Positions 13,041 through 25,619 are shown, counted from the stretch's first letter. The stretch: 64,000 nucleotides of DNA from Paramarasmius palmivorus (GCA_037176845.1 JAYKXP010000182.1:1-64000); one strand, 5' to 3'. Notes: generated by a model from the sequence alone, not told the origin. A program made the numbers and translations.

Positions 13041-13630
13041 CCCAGAGCCCAAACGCCCATCGATGTATTGTTCGAGGAACGATTATGGACTTCGTATCGA
13101 TACGGACACCGCCGGAGTAGTTGGTTCCCAGATGGCAAAAGGGGGTGGAGGTTATACAGAGGCCGAGGCGGAACGGTCGGTTTGGATCATGATGACGCTT
13201 TGTGGGGATGGGGAAGGAGAGGACGAGAAGTGCCGAGTATCGTCATTGACTGCAGAATGAGTGAGTAATCCTAAGCTAAAACACGAGATAACGCGTCGAA
13301 TACTGACCATGATCGAAAAGCCTCGTATTAGGATCCACAAACGCCCATTCGATACCCCGTAATGACCACGAGGGTCGTCTAAAAGCCAACGCAAGCGTAC
13401 GGGAACGCCGTCGCTGGTATATTTGGTTTCTTCGCCCTGTCGACCGTGTTTTCCTCGAGCTCGTCAAGGAGTATGGCCGTGTTGTCTGGGTTTTCGACGA
13501 GAGCAAGATTCTTAAACGACGTGTAGTGTCCATAAGTGAATGGCGGTTTGTCCGCCGTGGGAATGAGACGAGCGATGAGGAAGGCTTGGTGGCTTTGAAG
13601 GAAGAGGAACACCCGAAAAGGGGTTTATAA
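13041..13630 (+). CDS. two-exon gene fragment, unrecognised
   Basis: An open stretch up to 13,260 is joined to 13,332-13,630 by an intron with a strong donor (GTGAGT at 13,261), a TACTGAC branch-like site and a TTAG acceptor. The spliced frame is open to TAA at 13,628. The C-terminal part is well-behaved protein sequence ('RRRWYIWFLRPVDRVF', then 'EYGRVVWVFDESK'). I do not recognise a domain. No credible start was seen, so this may be the 3' remnant of a larger gene. The antisense ORF at 13,379-13,612 is the main rival reading, but its intron signals are poor. Confidence 0.35.
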
Positions 13631-13639
13631 GCAGGCGGC

Positions 13640-14690
13640 AGAAGCATCACGTTGCAATCGCCGCGGTGTTATTCGCTTCATTATAAGGCGAATCGTTATA
13701 GCTGCATTCCTGAATGTTGTTCGAGTTTGATCCCGGAGATTAGAGTCTAGAGGGATAAGTTTGCGTACAGTCAGAATAGGATTCATTTGGAGAATGAAGA
13801 ACAACATACCACAAGTATGACTACGTTGAACAACATAATAAGTTTGGGATCTCGGATGTGTGTCGAAGGAGCAAAACGTTGTTGTGAGGTTGCGGGAGGT
13901 GAGCATGTCCGCAAAGTCATTGGGATCGACGATGCTCGAGCTCAGTGAAGGGAGAAGTGACAGGGAAATGTTTGGATATGCCCATCGTACCAGCGTCAAG
14001 GAGCTCGTGTGAGCGGTAGGCTGTGGGTCATGCCCAGGAAAGCAAGCCAGGTTCGGGATATAGATGTGCCAACGTTGAGGTTTGATTTAGGAGGTAGATG
14101 TGCTAATGATCACTCGTTCACGATTTCGACTGCACATCCCAACCATCCTATATCACTCACACGAATCCTACAACTCCCAAAAAACGAGATATCACCCAGA
14201 CGCATGAAAGGCTTCAACGATTCGTGGGGGAAGGATGTGACAGAAGTGAGGAGGAGGCGGATAAACGTGCCAGGGTCCAGGAGTCGGAACAGCGAAAACC
14301 GGACGATTAGAGTGTTGCTGCTGTGGTCGTTTTGGGAGGTGTCGGAGGATATTAAATCTGCAAAGAAAAGACACAAAGAATCAGATGATGCCTTCGAATC
14401 CATGCGAGAAAGAAGGATACATACCTCAAATTCGAAAGCTTGTTCGACTTTCTACACCACAATCACACCCCTCTGTTCAATTCAACATTCCATGACCTCC
14501 CATAACCAGGACTAAAAAAGCTGGTGAGTCCCAGAAGTCGACTGATGCGATTCAGGTGCACGAACAGCTTCAGTTCATGTGGAGGCGATGGGCGTGTCTG
14601 TCAAAGTTCATGAACACCATTGTCCAAAAGGACCCAAGGGGCGCATGTGAGCTGGGTGTATGATTATGAGGTCGCGATTCTGGATGCAAC
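13640..14690. other. ambiguous coding-like stretch, no gene assigned
   Basis: Both strands are open for 290-500 bases around 14,010-14,515. The minus frame ('FIRLLLTSVTSFPHESLKPF') and the plus frame ('SISRRMKGFNDSWG'-like) are both plausible. Neither carries a family signature that I recognise. It probably belongs to a decayed gene. Confidence 0.25.
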
Positions 14691-14699
14691 GGAGGCTAC

Positions 14700-15480
14700 T
14701 TGGGCCAGCAGGTCTGCTCGCTCGGAGGGGAGGAGTTGGAGAACCGGAAAAGGCAGTTCCGCGGCGGCTTCCTTCACGACTACCACCATCACGACCTCTC
14801 GACGCCAATTATGGCCTCAAGTGTTCACCATACTCATTGCAGAAATAAAAGATGTGATTTTAATCTCAACGGACCCTCGACGTCGCGTTTTTAGTAAGGA
14901 TAGATGTGTTGCTTTCTGTTCCACTCTAACGGTCGTTTGTAGAACAAAACTGCGTTGTTTCGGTCCCTTTTGTCGCTCACAAGCCTGAAAGATACTCGGC
15001 CTGGTACGTCCTCAAGTTCATCCCTACGTTGACTGGTAACCTGACCAGTGCTTTGCTCAGAACAGTCCGTTCGATTTCACCGCTGGACATACGCCAATCC
15101 GACGCCCGCATCGATGACCTACAACCGCCAGCATTTTCTTAGTCAGATAAAGTATCAGCGGTGTCTTCTCTTTCACTTCACGAACGAAGATGCTGTGAAC
15201 ATTTGGGATGGCAGGAAGCCTACAGAAACCTCAATGTCGACGAAAGGTATGTAGTTTTCCTCTCCACTCCAGTCTCTGACGACGCTAAACCATGCGTATA
15301 GTGTTGTTTCTGTATCGCTTTTGTTCTCGGAGGAGAGGCTCGGCCTTTGCTAGAACAGTGCGTCCTCAATTCAAACCATTCCTATATTTACTGTTGTTCT
15401 GATTGATACCGCAGGGATCATATCGACGAGCGTCGGGGAAGGTCAACTGGGGTCTTCATCTCAGCTCTGTTGAAGAAAGG
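14700..15480 (+). pseudogene. decayed multi-exon gene with an R-like core at its 5' side
   Basis: At 14,740-14,790 the reverse strand carries an R-type core ('gccgcggaactgccttttccgg'). Downstream, a 'ctggtacgtc...ttcatccctac...ctcag' intron-like block at about 15,000-15,060 matches blocks at 25,980-26,042 and 26,400-26,530. The following exon-like stretch to 15,247 is open ('RFHRWTYANPTPASMTYNRQ'). It is followed by a GTATGT donor and further possible small exons. I cannot assemble an uninterrupted product. It shares ancestry with the 25.0-26.8 kb region. Confidence 0.35.
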
Positions 15481-16791
15481 TGCTGAGTGGAAGACAGCCT
15501 TGGCCATGGCTTCCTCTTCCGCCGCCAACACGAGGAGATCACCATCTCATTCGGAACTATGGATCTTTCGAGCTCAATCCCATGTCACATAAGGTGGTTG
15601 AAGGATAAAGGTCGCGCTGCAAACCACTATCGGGACACTTGCTATCGAATTCTTGTAACGTACGGTTACTACATTCTGTTGCTGACACCCTGAAGCTGAA
15701 GCCTGTTCTTCGTTCTCAGCTCTAGACACGTAGTTGACGGAAATGTACGCTTTGACGATCGGCGTGCAATCCTGTGCACCCAAAGTTCATCTCGAACCCC
15801 ACTGTTCTCATTGCCGGACAAGTCTATCCTTATGACGAAGCCCGTGGCGTTCAAACTGAGGTCGATGTGCAAGTACGAAAGAGGGCTTGGGCTGTGCGGA
15901 GATCACAAAGCGGTGTGTATGATCATCTTGATACATCGAATTCTTTATGCTCATGTTGTCCTATATATAGACCATGATCGTGTTAGAACCATATGCTCCT
16001 CATCTCTGTAGACTACCGATATCCCGAAATGTGATAGTACCAACCTTCACAAGCCCGTTAAACGCCATAAAGGTTGTGCTATCGGTGGTTCCAACCTACT
16101 GGGAGAATCGTATCCTTAAGACCCTCACGACGAACATGATGGCGCGATGGTAACCCTTGATGCCATATTACCCCGCCTTCTCGCGTCCGAGTTGGTCTCA
16201 AGGCTCGGGCACGATGATATCTCTAGACCGTTCATCACAACGTTGATGTTACATCCTTTCGCGCACTGATCTCTATAAATATCTTTGTACGCTACAAAGA
16301 GCTTGGACAGCTCATGATTCACATTTGATGATACTAGGGCTCGGTTGCGATTATCTTGGACAGTCCCTGTTCAGTGGAGCGAGTTGTATATCATGCACCG
16401 GAAGGTCGTGAAATATGTAGATGGGCCGTATTCTATTCTTGTTTTAAGCTTGCTGAATTCCGGTGACGCATTGTAGCGTCTTTATTCAAGTTTATGGTGG
16501 ACCCCAGCTTTTCGGTATGCGCTTCAACTATCTCTTCTTTCATTTCCGTCATGGTCTGCTACGTTGCAGGCATCACACTAGGTGCATGTATCCACCATTC
16601 TTTCCTGATTATTTCGTGGATCTGAGCATGACACATCTGTTCATCTGTAACTGTTGTGGTGCCAACTGGACCAACAAACAATATGATATCCAGATGCAAA
16701 CTGAGCCTGCATCTAGGCTAGCAACATTGGCACAGTGAGCTATAAGACTATCCAAATACACTTGGACGTCACCTCCCTTGTCATACTAGTG
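15481..16791. other. no gene recognised
   Basis: Only short ORFs without splice or homology support are present between the decayed gene and M3. Confidence 0.3.
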
Positions 16792-18371
16792 ATGCCTTCC
16801 ACAGCTCCTGAAAGACGCTTCCTTGCTGCCCTTTCTGTTGAGCAAACTGTCATTGCACCTTGCTCTACATTACCAGTAAGTATCAAAACCAGAGTCCTCT
16901 GTTAACCAGCTGAAGCGGATTTTGTTTATCAGGCCATGTATTTTGTCTATGGTGTGTTGCATTCACCATTCATTTGGTTAGAGATTTAACGGTCTTTGAT
17001 TAGGTGTCTATGTCCTTCTCTTTGGGACATATCTCTACATGATGCGTAGTGGTAACCCAATTGGTGAAAGGCCAAGCAATAATCTCTACCTTGTCCTTAC
17101 TGTGATTTTATTCATCTTATCAACAATTTTCGTGGTCAACCATACCATTTACTTTGGCCATGGTTCTGTTGTTCGCTTCAGTGTTGTCAAGAATGAAGAT
17201 TATGACCTCCTTGAACGTTACCAGAATTTTGATGACTTTGAGAGGAGACTTGGCAGGTAATGCTTATATTTCCTGTCTTGTTCTGCAGTAGCACTGACTC
17301 TTTGTTGTGCATTTGCATAGCTCAACTGAAAGTTTCTTGTGTGTTTTCCTCAAGTGAGTATTCTCTGTACCACATGTTCCTGTTGTCTGATATTAATCAT
17401 CAATGCCAGTATCACTTCAGAGTGGATGCTGGTTTGTGCCACCACATTTGATTGATGACCACTAATTCCAATCTGAATTTTAGATTCACCGGTGCTATCT
17501 CATCTGGGGTTCCAACAAACTTGTATCTGTTCCTCTGATCATAGCCTCAACCTTGATTAATGGTGTGGTCTTCTTTGAGCCTTTGTGCTAGTTAATGATG
17601 ACATGGATGTCCAAAGCTTTTGGTCTTGCTGTTTATACTCTGCAATCAATCGGGACAACCAATCTTACTGCTCCCAGTCTGAATGCCATAAGACTGTTGG
17701 TGATTGTGAACAACATTGGTGGTGCATATAGTATTGCTAGTCTTGTCAACAATATTGCTATTACTCTACTGACTGGTGAGTGCCTAGACATTATTATGTT
17801 CAATGATTGACAGTATCTCACATGCATAGCTGGGCGTATTTGGTGGATTCACCGACAAGTTTGTGCAGAAGGTGTTTACACAAGTGATAAACTTGTTCAA
17901 TCTGTTTCTAGATTCATGTGAGATGGTACTCCCTTCATGTTAACACTTACTGAATTAAAAGTTCTCAGACTTGAGTCTGGTATAATTTATCCAGCCATGA
18001 GCATGGTAGATTTGATCATTGTGAACACCATATCAACTGAGAAGTATCCTGTTGACCTATTCCCCCTGGTCACACTCAGTGCTGTAAGGGAGAGATTTAG
18101 TGTTTTTCAGCTCTCTAGTTCTAACTTGGCTTATCAGGGAATAGCCCCAACTTTGATCATGGTCCGAGCAAAACTTGGCAAGAACGTCGAAAGTCTGCAG
18201 GAGGCAGTCTCCAACATTCGCTTTACCAGCCAACCAGTACAGCGAGGACTTGGAGGAACAAGCACTACTCAATCTTGGGCACAGGGCCTCTCCTTTGTCA
18301 GGAACTCTGGGGTTTTTGAAGGTGGTCAGGAGCAAGCAGGAAATGTTAGGGAAGCCTCTGTAGTTGTGTGA
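16792..18371 (+). pseudogene. M3: third paralogue of M1/M2, with an in-frame nonsense codon
   Basis: Nine exons join in phase: 16,792-16,875, 16,933-16,951, 17,004-17,256, 17,321-17,353, 17,410-17,431, 17,484-17,775, 17,830-17,917, 17,969-18,083 and 18,138-18,371. They would encode 379 residues. Every splice site is usable. In exon 6 the tyrosine codon seen in M1 and M2 (motif 'LRYLMM' / 'LCYIMM') is TAG at 17,589-17,591, codon 173. Translation would stop halfway through the membrane domain. The rest reads cleanly, including the 'GRIWWIHRQ' and 'LESGIIYP' motifs and the tail, so the lesion looks recent. The copy is AT-richer and visibly CpG-poorer than M1 and M2. Confidence 0.75.
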
Positions 18372-18545
18372 AGTGGAATGTCATCAGACATGATACTGAT
18401 CTTTATTTCCTAGTTTTGAATGTATTTATTATTGTGACTGTCATTACTAGAAGCATGCACCTCAAGGCTGCCAATAATGTTATCTGACATTGAAAATGTA
18501 TTGAGGATAGAGTAGCACAAAGATTTGGAAGCTATAAAGAGACTA

Positions 18546-18819
18546 CTGGGGTATTTCGATTGATTCGGACGGCCTGTGACCTGTGACCTCACCATCTGGA
18601 TTTCGAGGTTCGGATGGGGCGCTGGCGGTCTGTGACCGCTGAAATTTTTCGGATTTGGCGCCCAGAACCTGCCAAATTTGGACGAAAATTGGGCGCTTTT
18701 CGGAGGTCACATTCCAAGGCAATTCGGACAGACCCTCCGCGGCCTGTGACCGTCCGAAAAATTTCAGAAATTTTGACCCTTGTGACCTGTGACCATCCGA
18801 ATCAATCGAAATACCCCAG
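18546..18819. mobile_element. MITE-like non-autonomous DNA transposon, 274 bases, TA target duplication
   Basis: The terminal inverted repeats are about 24 bases. The left end begins CTGGGGTATTTCGATTGATT, and the right end is its exact complement for that length, continuing into CGGA. TA dinucleotides flank it at 18,544-18,545 and 18,820-18,821, as expected for Tc1/mariner-type insertion. The interior has repeated CTGTGACC words and an internal inverted pair, 'ctgaaatttttcgga' and 'tccgaaaaatttcag'. No ORF of note. It lies just downstream of M3. Confidence 0.75.
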
Positions 18820-18929
18820 TATCACAAGCTCAGAACATGAACCCTATGTCTATTATTGATACCCCAAGAACACAACCATTGGTCAAACCCCTCAGGATTA
18901 CTATATATCGGTCCATGTAAGACTACTTG

Positions 18930-19730
18930 TATCCAAAACTGAGACAATGCAAGATCCCAATGAAAAGCATGGCTCATTGGAGGTTAAAGGGAAGGACATA
19001 CCAGCGTGCAGATATGGTAATTAGGAAATGGGGGCAAGGGATGAGAGTGGCGGTATTGCTTGCCAAAAGCATCAGTAGTAGTACCAAATGTTTATCTATC
19101 CAACACTGTGAAAGAGAGTAACGAAAGAAGAACTGTGTACGGGGCACATTCGGTGTGCTCCTGATCCCAATGCTCCCATATCCTCGAGTGCGCAAAATAC
19201 AAACACATGACACCATGGCTCAAAGCAGTGGCGAGACCAAAACACTGCTCTGGGAAGACAAAGCCTTCTTCATTGCTACAGCGAGGGCATCCCAAGTGAA
19301 GTCACGAGGTGTATCCTGGCTTCGGTTTCAAGTTGAAGGATGGAAACTACAGAGTGACAGTAAGTACGAAGGCCTTCGGATTGTGATGAAGAGTAGAACA
19401 CAGTAGCCCGTAATCTGGTATCTGAACACTTGGGAATCAGAATTGGGAATGAGAAAGCTCAGGCTAACAACGCGCACCTAGATCCTTCATCAAGATGGTG
19501 ACAAACGGCAAAGGAACGTTGTCTTTTCCTGTTCATCCAGCGCAGGAGGGATATCTCGATATCTTGCACTCGGCTGAGGATATCGTACTTGAGGCTTGAG
19601 GGAATGGCATGAGTTCGTACATTGTGAGGCTTATAAAACGCTTGTGAACAAGCGAAATATATATGCCAAGTTGTGCAAGCAGGGTTCAACGTTGTCAAAG
19701 GATCTGTACAATCGACACAAGAAATCAACT
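18930..19730 (-). pseudogene. remnant of duplicated unknown gene G (copy 2)
   Basis: Blocks on the minus strand match, in order, the copy at 32,540-33,090. A segment around 19,500 ('RKRQRSFAV') resembles 'HERHSLVFV' there. A 'tgctac' exon-end block at about 19,270 and a 'gatcccaa(t/c)gctcccat' block at about 19,163 correspond to 32,690 and 32,578. Reading frames are interrupted and I recognise no domain. It is treated as a decayed paralogue. Confidence 0.35.
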
Positions 19731-19799
19731 AGCACACTAGTTGAACGTCTACAAATCACTAGGACACAAGGGAAGTGTACGAGCAATGAATGAAACAAT

Positions 19800-21340
19800 G
19801 TAATATGATAATATGGTCTCGATATGATCAAGACAATGCAAGCCAACCTATAAACCTATCTAAAACTATTCCTATACGTTCCTATGACGCAAAATAACCT
19901 ATCGAACCCAACAAGGGTAAAGACCTATTGTTCCTATGAAAGGCACTGGTTACACTAGTTGAACTAGCACAACAACCAGGCCACCTATAAGCTAGTGGGG
20001 CTCCACACTAAGCTTTAACGATCACTGGTGGGGCTCCACACCAAGTGAAAAGGGATCTAGTGGGGCTCCACACTAGTCCTGAAACAATCAATCCTATCCA
20101 AAGAGTCTAGATGAACTAGCTCTGTCCTATGGGTATCTCAAAGTTCTAATTTCACGACTCTAGCTCAATATAGAGAAGGGCTTTTCAAAGGTTTTATTTT
20201 CTAAGTTATTTTCTAAGCACACGTCGCCTCTATGGTCAACGATAGAAGACAAGAACTCTGCTATTGATGCACTAGGGCTACATATATAGCGGGGTAATTG
20301 CTTGAGAGCTTCCTAGGGGAAACCCTGCTGCTCATATACCCGCGAGCGTACATATTTTACATATAAGTGAAAGTGAACACAATAAAATAATAGTAACTAT
20401 GCAAGAAATGAGAACGAGGAGTGGATTCTGTCCATATGAAGTAAGTATCTACCTGAAAAGGAAGGTTTGGATATATATTGGTCGGAATTCAACATTATTT
20501 TGTAGGACTGCGAGTCATATTACTTTTTGGTTGCTAGGAAGTGGCGCGCGGAGGTGCTGTTCCACATGGTATATTCAGATATTGGTGCTAGGACATAGTT
20601 ACTCCACTCGAAAATTGCTAGGAGTCCGATCTCGACCGAAATGCTTCAGATTCATATCCGAGGAAGGTAGGCTCTGCGCCCTTGTAGTTCTATGTTATAT
20701 TTTCTATGTCCTAGGACAGTCCTGGCACAGAATCCCATCTGTTTCCTTGTTATAGGAATATATGTCCCTCGCTAGTGTCTGTACTAGCAGTAGGAATCCC
20801 AACTCGAAGCTCAAGGGATATTCCGATCGATATGGGAAAGCTGTTAAGCCCCCATATGGTCCTCGTATCGATGACCCGGTCACTCGGACATTTCTAATCC
20901 AGGTAACTCTGCTCTCGAAGGTGACTCGCACCTCCAGCTTCTACCATATTTGGTATATAGCTCTGATTCGTCCCCTAGGGTCCTTCTACGCTGTGGTAGT
21001 TGGTCCTCGTTCACTATTCCATCTCATATGTCCCATAGCGCGAGTGTAGTGTAGCCATATGACTAGGAAGTCTACCGTGTACAGTAGCATGTCCTTGTAA
21101 GGTTCCAGCCTGATAATAGAGTATAGATCTGGTCTACAGGTTTCGACGCATATCCTAGCGCAATCATATAGGGCTAACGACAACATCAATGTCTATGTGC
21201 GCGTAGCTAGTATTCACTACGCAGTGCATGCCTATCTTATTCTTCGTCATATGCGCACTACTAGGTTCCTAGCAATAATACCAAGTCCATATAGTACTTA
21301 GTATAATGTACTAGTGCGATTCTGAACACAACAATTAGTG
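19800..21340. repeat. probable solo LTR, about 1.5 kb
   Basis: AT-rich, ORF-free sequence laid out like the LTR-like block at 47.9-49.7 kb and the true LTR at 51.4-52.6 kb. A proximal array of short tandem words is followed by a 'tatatagc' type element and an 'aataaaataat' stretch. The array is GTGGGGCTCCACAC at 19,995, 20,028 and 20,060. I could not fix the exact ends or a target duplication, so the call rests on layout and composition. Confidence 0.4.
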
Positions 21341-22332
21341 TCAAAACGACTGTTTTTCAGCAATTTTGTTCTGGTACCCTCACAACGTGTTGGTAAGCCT
21401 AAGCAAAGAAAGCCTACCTAAAAGTTTAAGCTGAGTATTCCCATTCTACTCACCACCATCCTCGTCGCCGGCACTTACCATCCATCCATTCAATTATACA
21501 TCCTGACCCCACAGACAGATTATCACCCCTAGCACCTGTATGATGACAAAACGCTGAACGAATTCTGAGCTTCACCGAAACACAGAGAAGAGGCTTTGAA
21601 AGGTAACCTCGGTGCCCATGGCTTGGGGAAGTGAACCAGTATAACATGTCAAGGAAAAGGTTCAGGATATGTGTCAAGTCTGATGATGAGTAACGCTGTA
21701 TTGCAGAACCATCTGATGACGTCAAGGTTGGCATAGTGGTATTGAGGTAGTGAAAGAGATTGTTCCACGAAACAAGATACCATGCATGACATCGAGTCGT
21801 TGTTCGAAACACGATATCAGCCTGTGGTTGAACAAACAACCTCGACCCTGACACATCTATATCTCCATGACCTCAGCCCGAGAAAGTTAAACTCGTGCAG
21901 GGGAGCAATGCCAACGATGAGATGTCGACCTTCAATCTTGATCTGCACGTGAAAAGTTACCAATATACTTGAGTATGGTGTGTAGAAGGGTAGTGTCGGG
22001 TGAGGAACTCTTCAATGTGGGGGTGACCTGAACGCTATGAGGAAGCGGACAGACACAAGGCATAAAGAAAGGGGACGAAGATAAGAAGATACAAAGCGCC
22101 AAATCTGAGCCATCTCAGCATGCTGAGTTCTGGGTTGAGTAGTGGTAGCGACATGGAGACGGTCAACAATACTTGGGAGTGTAGGGAGGAGGTTGTGAGG
22201 AAAAAGGGAATCTGCCTGGGACACAGTGCGTTCTCAGCACGCCCAAAAAAAGAATCTAGCATGGCTGGATTCAGTGGTTGACGCATATGGGGTAGATGCC
22301 CTGAAGGGGAATGTGATGTCGATGGGCAGGTC

Positions 22333-22388
22333 AAGAGGTTCCAGATTTCCCAGATTCGTATACGCGAAGTTTTGCGTGGCAAGGTGAT
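22333..22388 (+). repeat. inverted repeat, left arm (56 bases)
   Basis: This arm pairs with the right arm at 23,294-23,349. It starts 'aagaggttccagatttccca' and ends 'ggcaaggtgat'. By eye 51 of 56 positions pair, and three of the five mismatches are CpG versus TpG/CpA. About 905 bases separate the arms. Confidence 0.7.
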
Positions 22389-23293
22389 AAGCGAGGCGGC
22401 AGCTCATGCCGGACAGCACATATCCCTTGTTTCTGTTTCTACACACAACCCATCTGTCTTCGAACATGAGGCCAATTCTGTCCCGGTAATAGTTTTTCGG
22501 CCACATACTGAGTTCACAATGAATATATGATTTCTGTATTCTTTATTGATTATCTATACATGACGTCTTCCCAAGTTGGGAACTACATATTATTCGAGCA
22601 GACATTCAGCAGCACCTCAAATGATCACTCTTTCCACCTCTCCTTGTGACTCAGTTACCATTCCTATTCCTTCAATAATGATTATAGCATGTCCGAGCTT
22701 TGCATTCCTTCAGGCTGACAGGCTAGCGAGTAGATGATGTTCCATGTAACCCTTGTGTGGGCAAGCACTGATGATAGTGACAGACTGCCCCACTCATCAG
22801 AATCTATTTCATGCTGTTCAGTCACATGAGCATCAGAGCTATGCTCATCCTGTTTAAACCATTTGAGTTCAACACTCAAGTATCATGTCAGAAAATGAGC
22901 AAATTGAAGATTGCATATATCAATCACACCTTGGAGGCCAGAGTCTGTGAATGCGAACAAAGATGACCGGAGTATATCAGAGCAAACCCACCATCATTAT
23001 AGTCTGGTTCACTGTCCCATGATACCACATCTGACCTCAACTTCGTAGCTCAATTGTACCAGTCACTCTGGAGCTTCAGTTTCAAAAAGAATGAACAAGG
23101 GTAGACTGAGAAATTTACTTCAATCAGCCTCTTGATTTTCTTTCTTGTACATGAATCTTGTATTTGCAGACGTGTGGAGGATGAGGATAGGAGGAAGTCA
23201 AGGAAAACAGGGTACATTGTAGTCTGCGATGACGGTGAAGGGGAAAGAAATATGCTGTTTATGTCATCGTCGGCATGACCTGCCGTCCCGCCA

Positions 23294-23349
23294 ATCACCT
23301 TGCCACGCGAAACTTTGCGTATATGAATCTGGGAAATCTGACACCTCTT
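23294..23349 (-). repeat. inverted repeat, right arm (56 bases)
   Basis: Reverse complement of the left arm at 22,333-22,388. The sequence between the arms has no convincing ORF. It could be an inverted duplication of a gene piece or the ends of an element. No target duplication is visible at the outer edges. Confidence 0.7.
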
Positions 23350-24000
23350 GGTGCAGGTGGTACTCGAGGAGGTGAGCCAGAGGAATTCAGAATGTCTTCA
23401 AGGAATCTTGGTGCTTCGGGAAGTGAGCCGGTCCATTAGGAAGAGGTTGGTGACAGCGGGGGTTGTTCCATGAAAGGCATTGATGAGGGTGAGTCCTGGT
23501 CATCATGCACGACATCGAGCCGTTGCTTGGAACGGTATCCTCATATTCTCATCGCTCTGCAACTATCAGACCAACGCCAACACCTTCAATCGCACATCCC
23601 AGTCCTCCTACATCACCACGAATCCCACCAGACGAGGCACCAGCTAGATGCATGGAAAGAGCAGCTGAAGCTCGAGTGTGATGTGTGTGAGGTTTGGGTC
23701 AATGGGGAATGAAATCTTGTCGGCGCGGTAATGGGCGTGAGCAATGTCAATGAAGCGCTATGAGGAAGGGGCTTGAAAAAGAAATACACTGGGTCTGAGG
23801 ATGGGTAGAAGGTCGTAATTATGATGAGGCTGTAGGGGTTGCCTTGAAGGAGATGCTCAGACGGACGCTGAACGTAGTGTCGTTGTCGTCATTGGAGTTC
23901 GCGAGCATTCGCGTAAGAATGTTCTGAGTAACGCATTATATTGGATCTAGGAAATCTGGGTAGCGAGATGGAGGCGCATGCGCCAAGGGGTGTTCACTGG

Positions 24001-25040
24001 GGTATTCGGTAATATCAACTGGTTGAGAGGGGTCGTGCGAACTTATGGCGGCAGGTTAACGGCAACTACGCGCGGCCTCGGCTTTGCGAACTGTGTTCTG
24101 CTTTTTGCTAGGACATTGTAGTCCCGCTGAGTCCTCGATATTCTTCTTCTGGCCTCTCTTGTTCTCAGCCTTAATCACAGAGTCACTCTTCTCCACCAGT
24201 TCCGCCTCAGATACCTCAATAGCATTACCATATCAAATTTCAATCGACAAGATCATGGTTTTCTAGGTATTTCTGCATTGCCGCTTCGTGGAATGGAGTA
24301 ATTCTAACCCATTGACAGACATTGGAATATAAAATGTGAGGCATGGAGGTTTAGTATCATCTGGTGGGAGACCTCGATGAAAAGCGCCAGTGAGAAGGTG
24401 TGCAATTGCCGTAGATTTCCAAAATGTGGTTCTGAATTAGAGTGTTTGTGCGATAGAAGTTACAGTTAGTTCATGGGGACTAGTCATCAGTAGTCTGTTA
24501 ATTGATATACGCGATTTTCCGGACTTTCCAACGACGAACCATGCGAACTTGTGCGAAGTAGGTGACCACTGACATGATTGAAATTCCAATCAGATCCGAT
24601 AGCGAGTAATGGAATTCCTCTCAGTAATGTCCTGGAATACTGTGAGTTGGTACGGAATGAAGTCAAAGGTTTACATTTACTGATTTGACTTGCCCACTGC
24701 TCTTTGAGATTTGATTACGCATATAGGAATGTAATGAACCTCCTCAGGCCACGTAAATGATACCCCTCCTATCTAAACTCAATGTATGACTTTTCAAAAA
24801 GCACTTCGGCTTGTTTCTACCACTACGAGTCCTCAGAACTCGTTACATGAAGATTATATGAGTCCGAGTCGTTCAGTCCGCCCGAGGTGTCACTAAGCAG
24901 AATATAACGCGGACCCATTGCCAATGGTGAGTACTTGAGTTGTTATAAGGCCCTCATGGTGATAGAAGTCCCAGCAGTTTTTGTAGGCATATTAAAGGAT
25001 AAGAAGAGGGATAATACGTTATTTACACGTTAGAGATGCA
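24001..25040. other. no gene recognised
   Basis: AT-rich sequence with only short ORFs. I see no repeat ends or coding signature. Confidence 0.3.
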
Positions 25041-25044
25041 TCCA

Positions 25045-25610
25045 CTACGAGTTATGCCGTCTCTGTGCCGAGTCTGACACGCGAGAGCGCCGATGAGGTG
25101 CTGCTGTAGATTCGCACGACCCCTCTCGACCAGTTGATATTACCGAATACCCCGGTGAACACCCCTTGGCATGCACAGAAGGGTAACGAATGGGAGATGG
25201 GCAAGGAGATTTGTGAATGGTAGGGATGACCGAGGCTTGGATGTAGCGTCTTCCTGGTGTGTTCGAAGGAAGATTAAAGCGGACAAGCTGCTGAAAAGGC
25301 CGTTTCAATGCCCATCTACTCTCTTTAACCCCATAGCCCCTGCTATACCGTTATACCGATCCAAGCCTATACGACGAAAACAAGCTGGACTTGCAAATGG
25401 TTGCGGGTGCTATCGAGGACGGTGTTGGCATTGTGATACCCTAATGCCTGATTCGTGGCTGGTTCGTCTTGCTCCTGAGGTTGCATGAGGGTGGTTTCTG
25501 GGTGGTTGATACCGCAAGAGGACAGAGAGCTTGGAAGCAGAAGCAGAAAAAAGTATGTAACTCCGGATCTGCCAGGCCTCTCCTCAACCATCATCACCAA
25601 CGCTGTTCGC
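25045..25610 (-). repeat. dispersed repeat family R, copy d
   Basis: On the minus strand it reads 'tgatgatggttgaggagagg', 'cctggcagatccggagttac' and 'ttttttctgc' at about 25,595-25,540. 'tatggggttaaagaga' follows at about 25,337 and a 'cgctacatcc' block at about 25,245. Order and spacing match copies b, c and e. The translated segment 'LPSNTPGRRYIQ' has a counterpart 'LLLNTPPRRYIL' in copy e. Confidence 0.55.
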
Positions 25611-25619
25611 TATCTCTAC

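Larger units (their letters stand above)
21450..24000. other. decayed region containing copies of a third unknown duplicated sequence
   Basis: Minus-strand phrases near 21,600-21,700 ('HILNLFLDMLYWF') resemble 33,170-33,230 ('HILNFFLTVFHRF'). Blocks near 23,330-23,720 resemble 33,380-33,480. No continuous ORF surv­ives. The inverted-repeat pair in this stretch is listed separately. No gene is assigned. Confidence 0.3.

Noticed and set aside
13379..13612. Minus-strand ORF with good third-position GC
   Set aside because: The opposite strand has a stronger case, with a canonical GTGAGT/TACTGAC/TTAG intron joining two open exons. Kept only as the rival reading.
14009..14515. 168-codon plus-strand ORF
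   Set aside because: The minus strand is equally open over much of it and neither frame shows a family signature or splice support.
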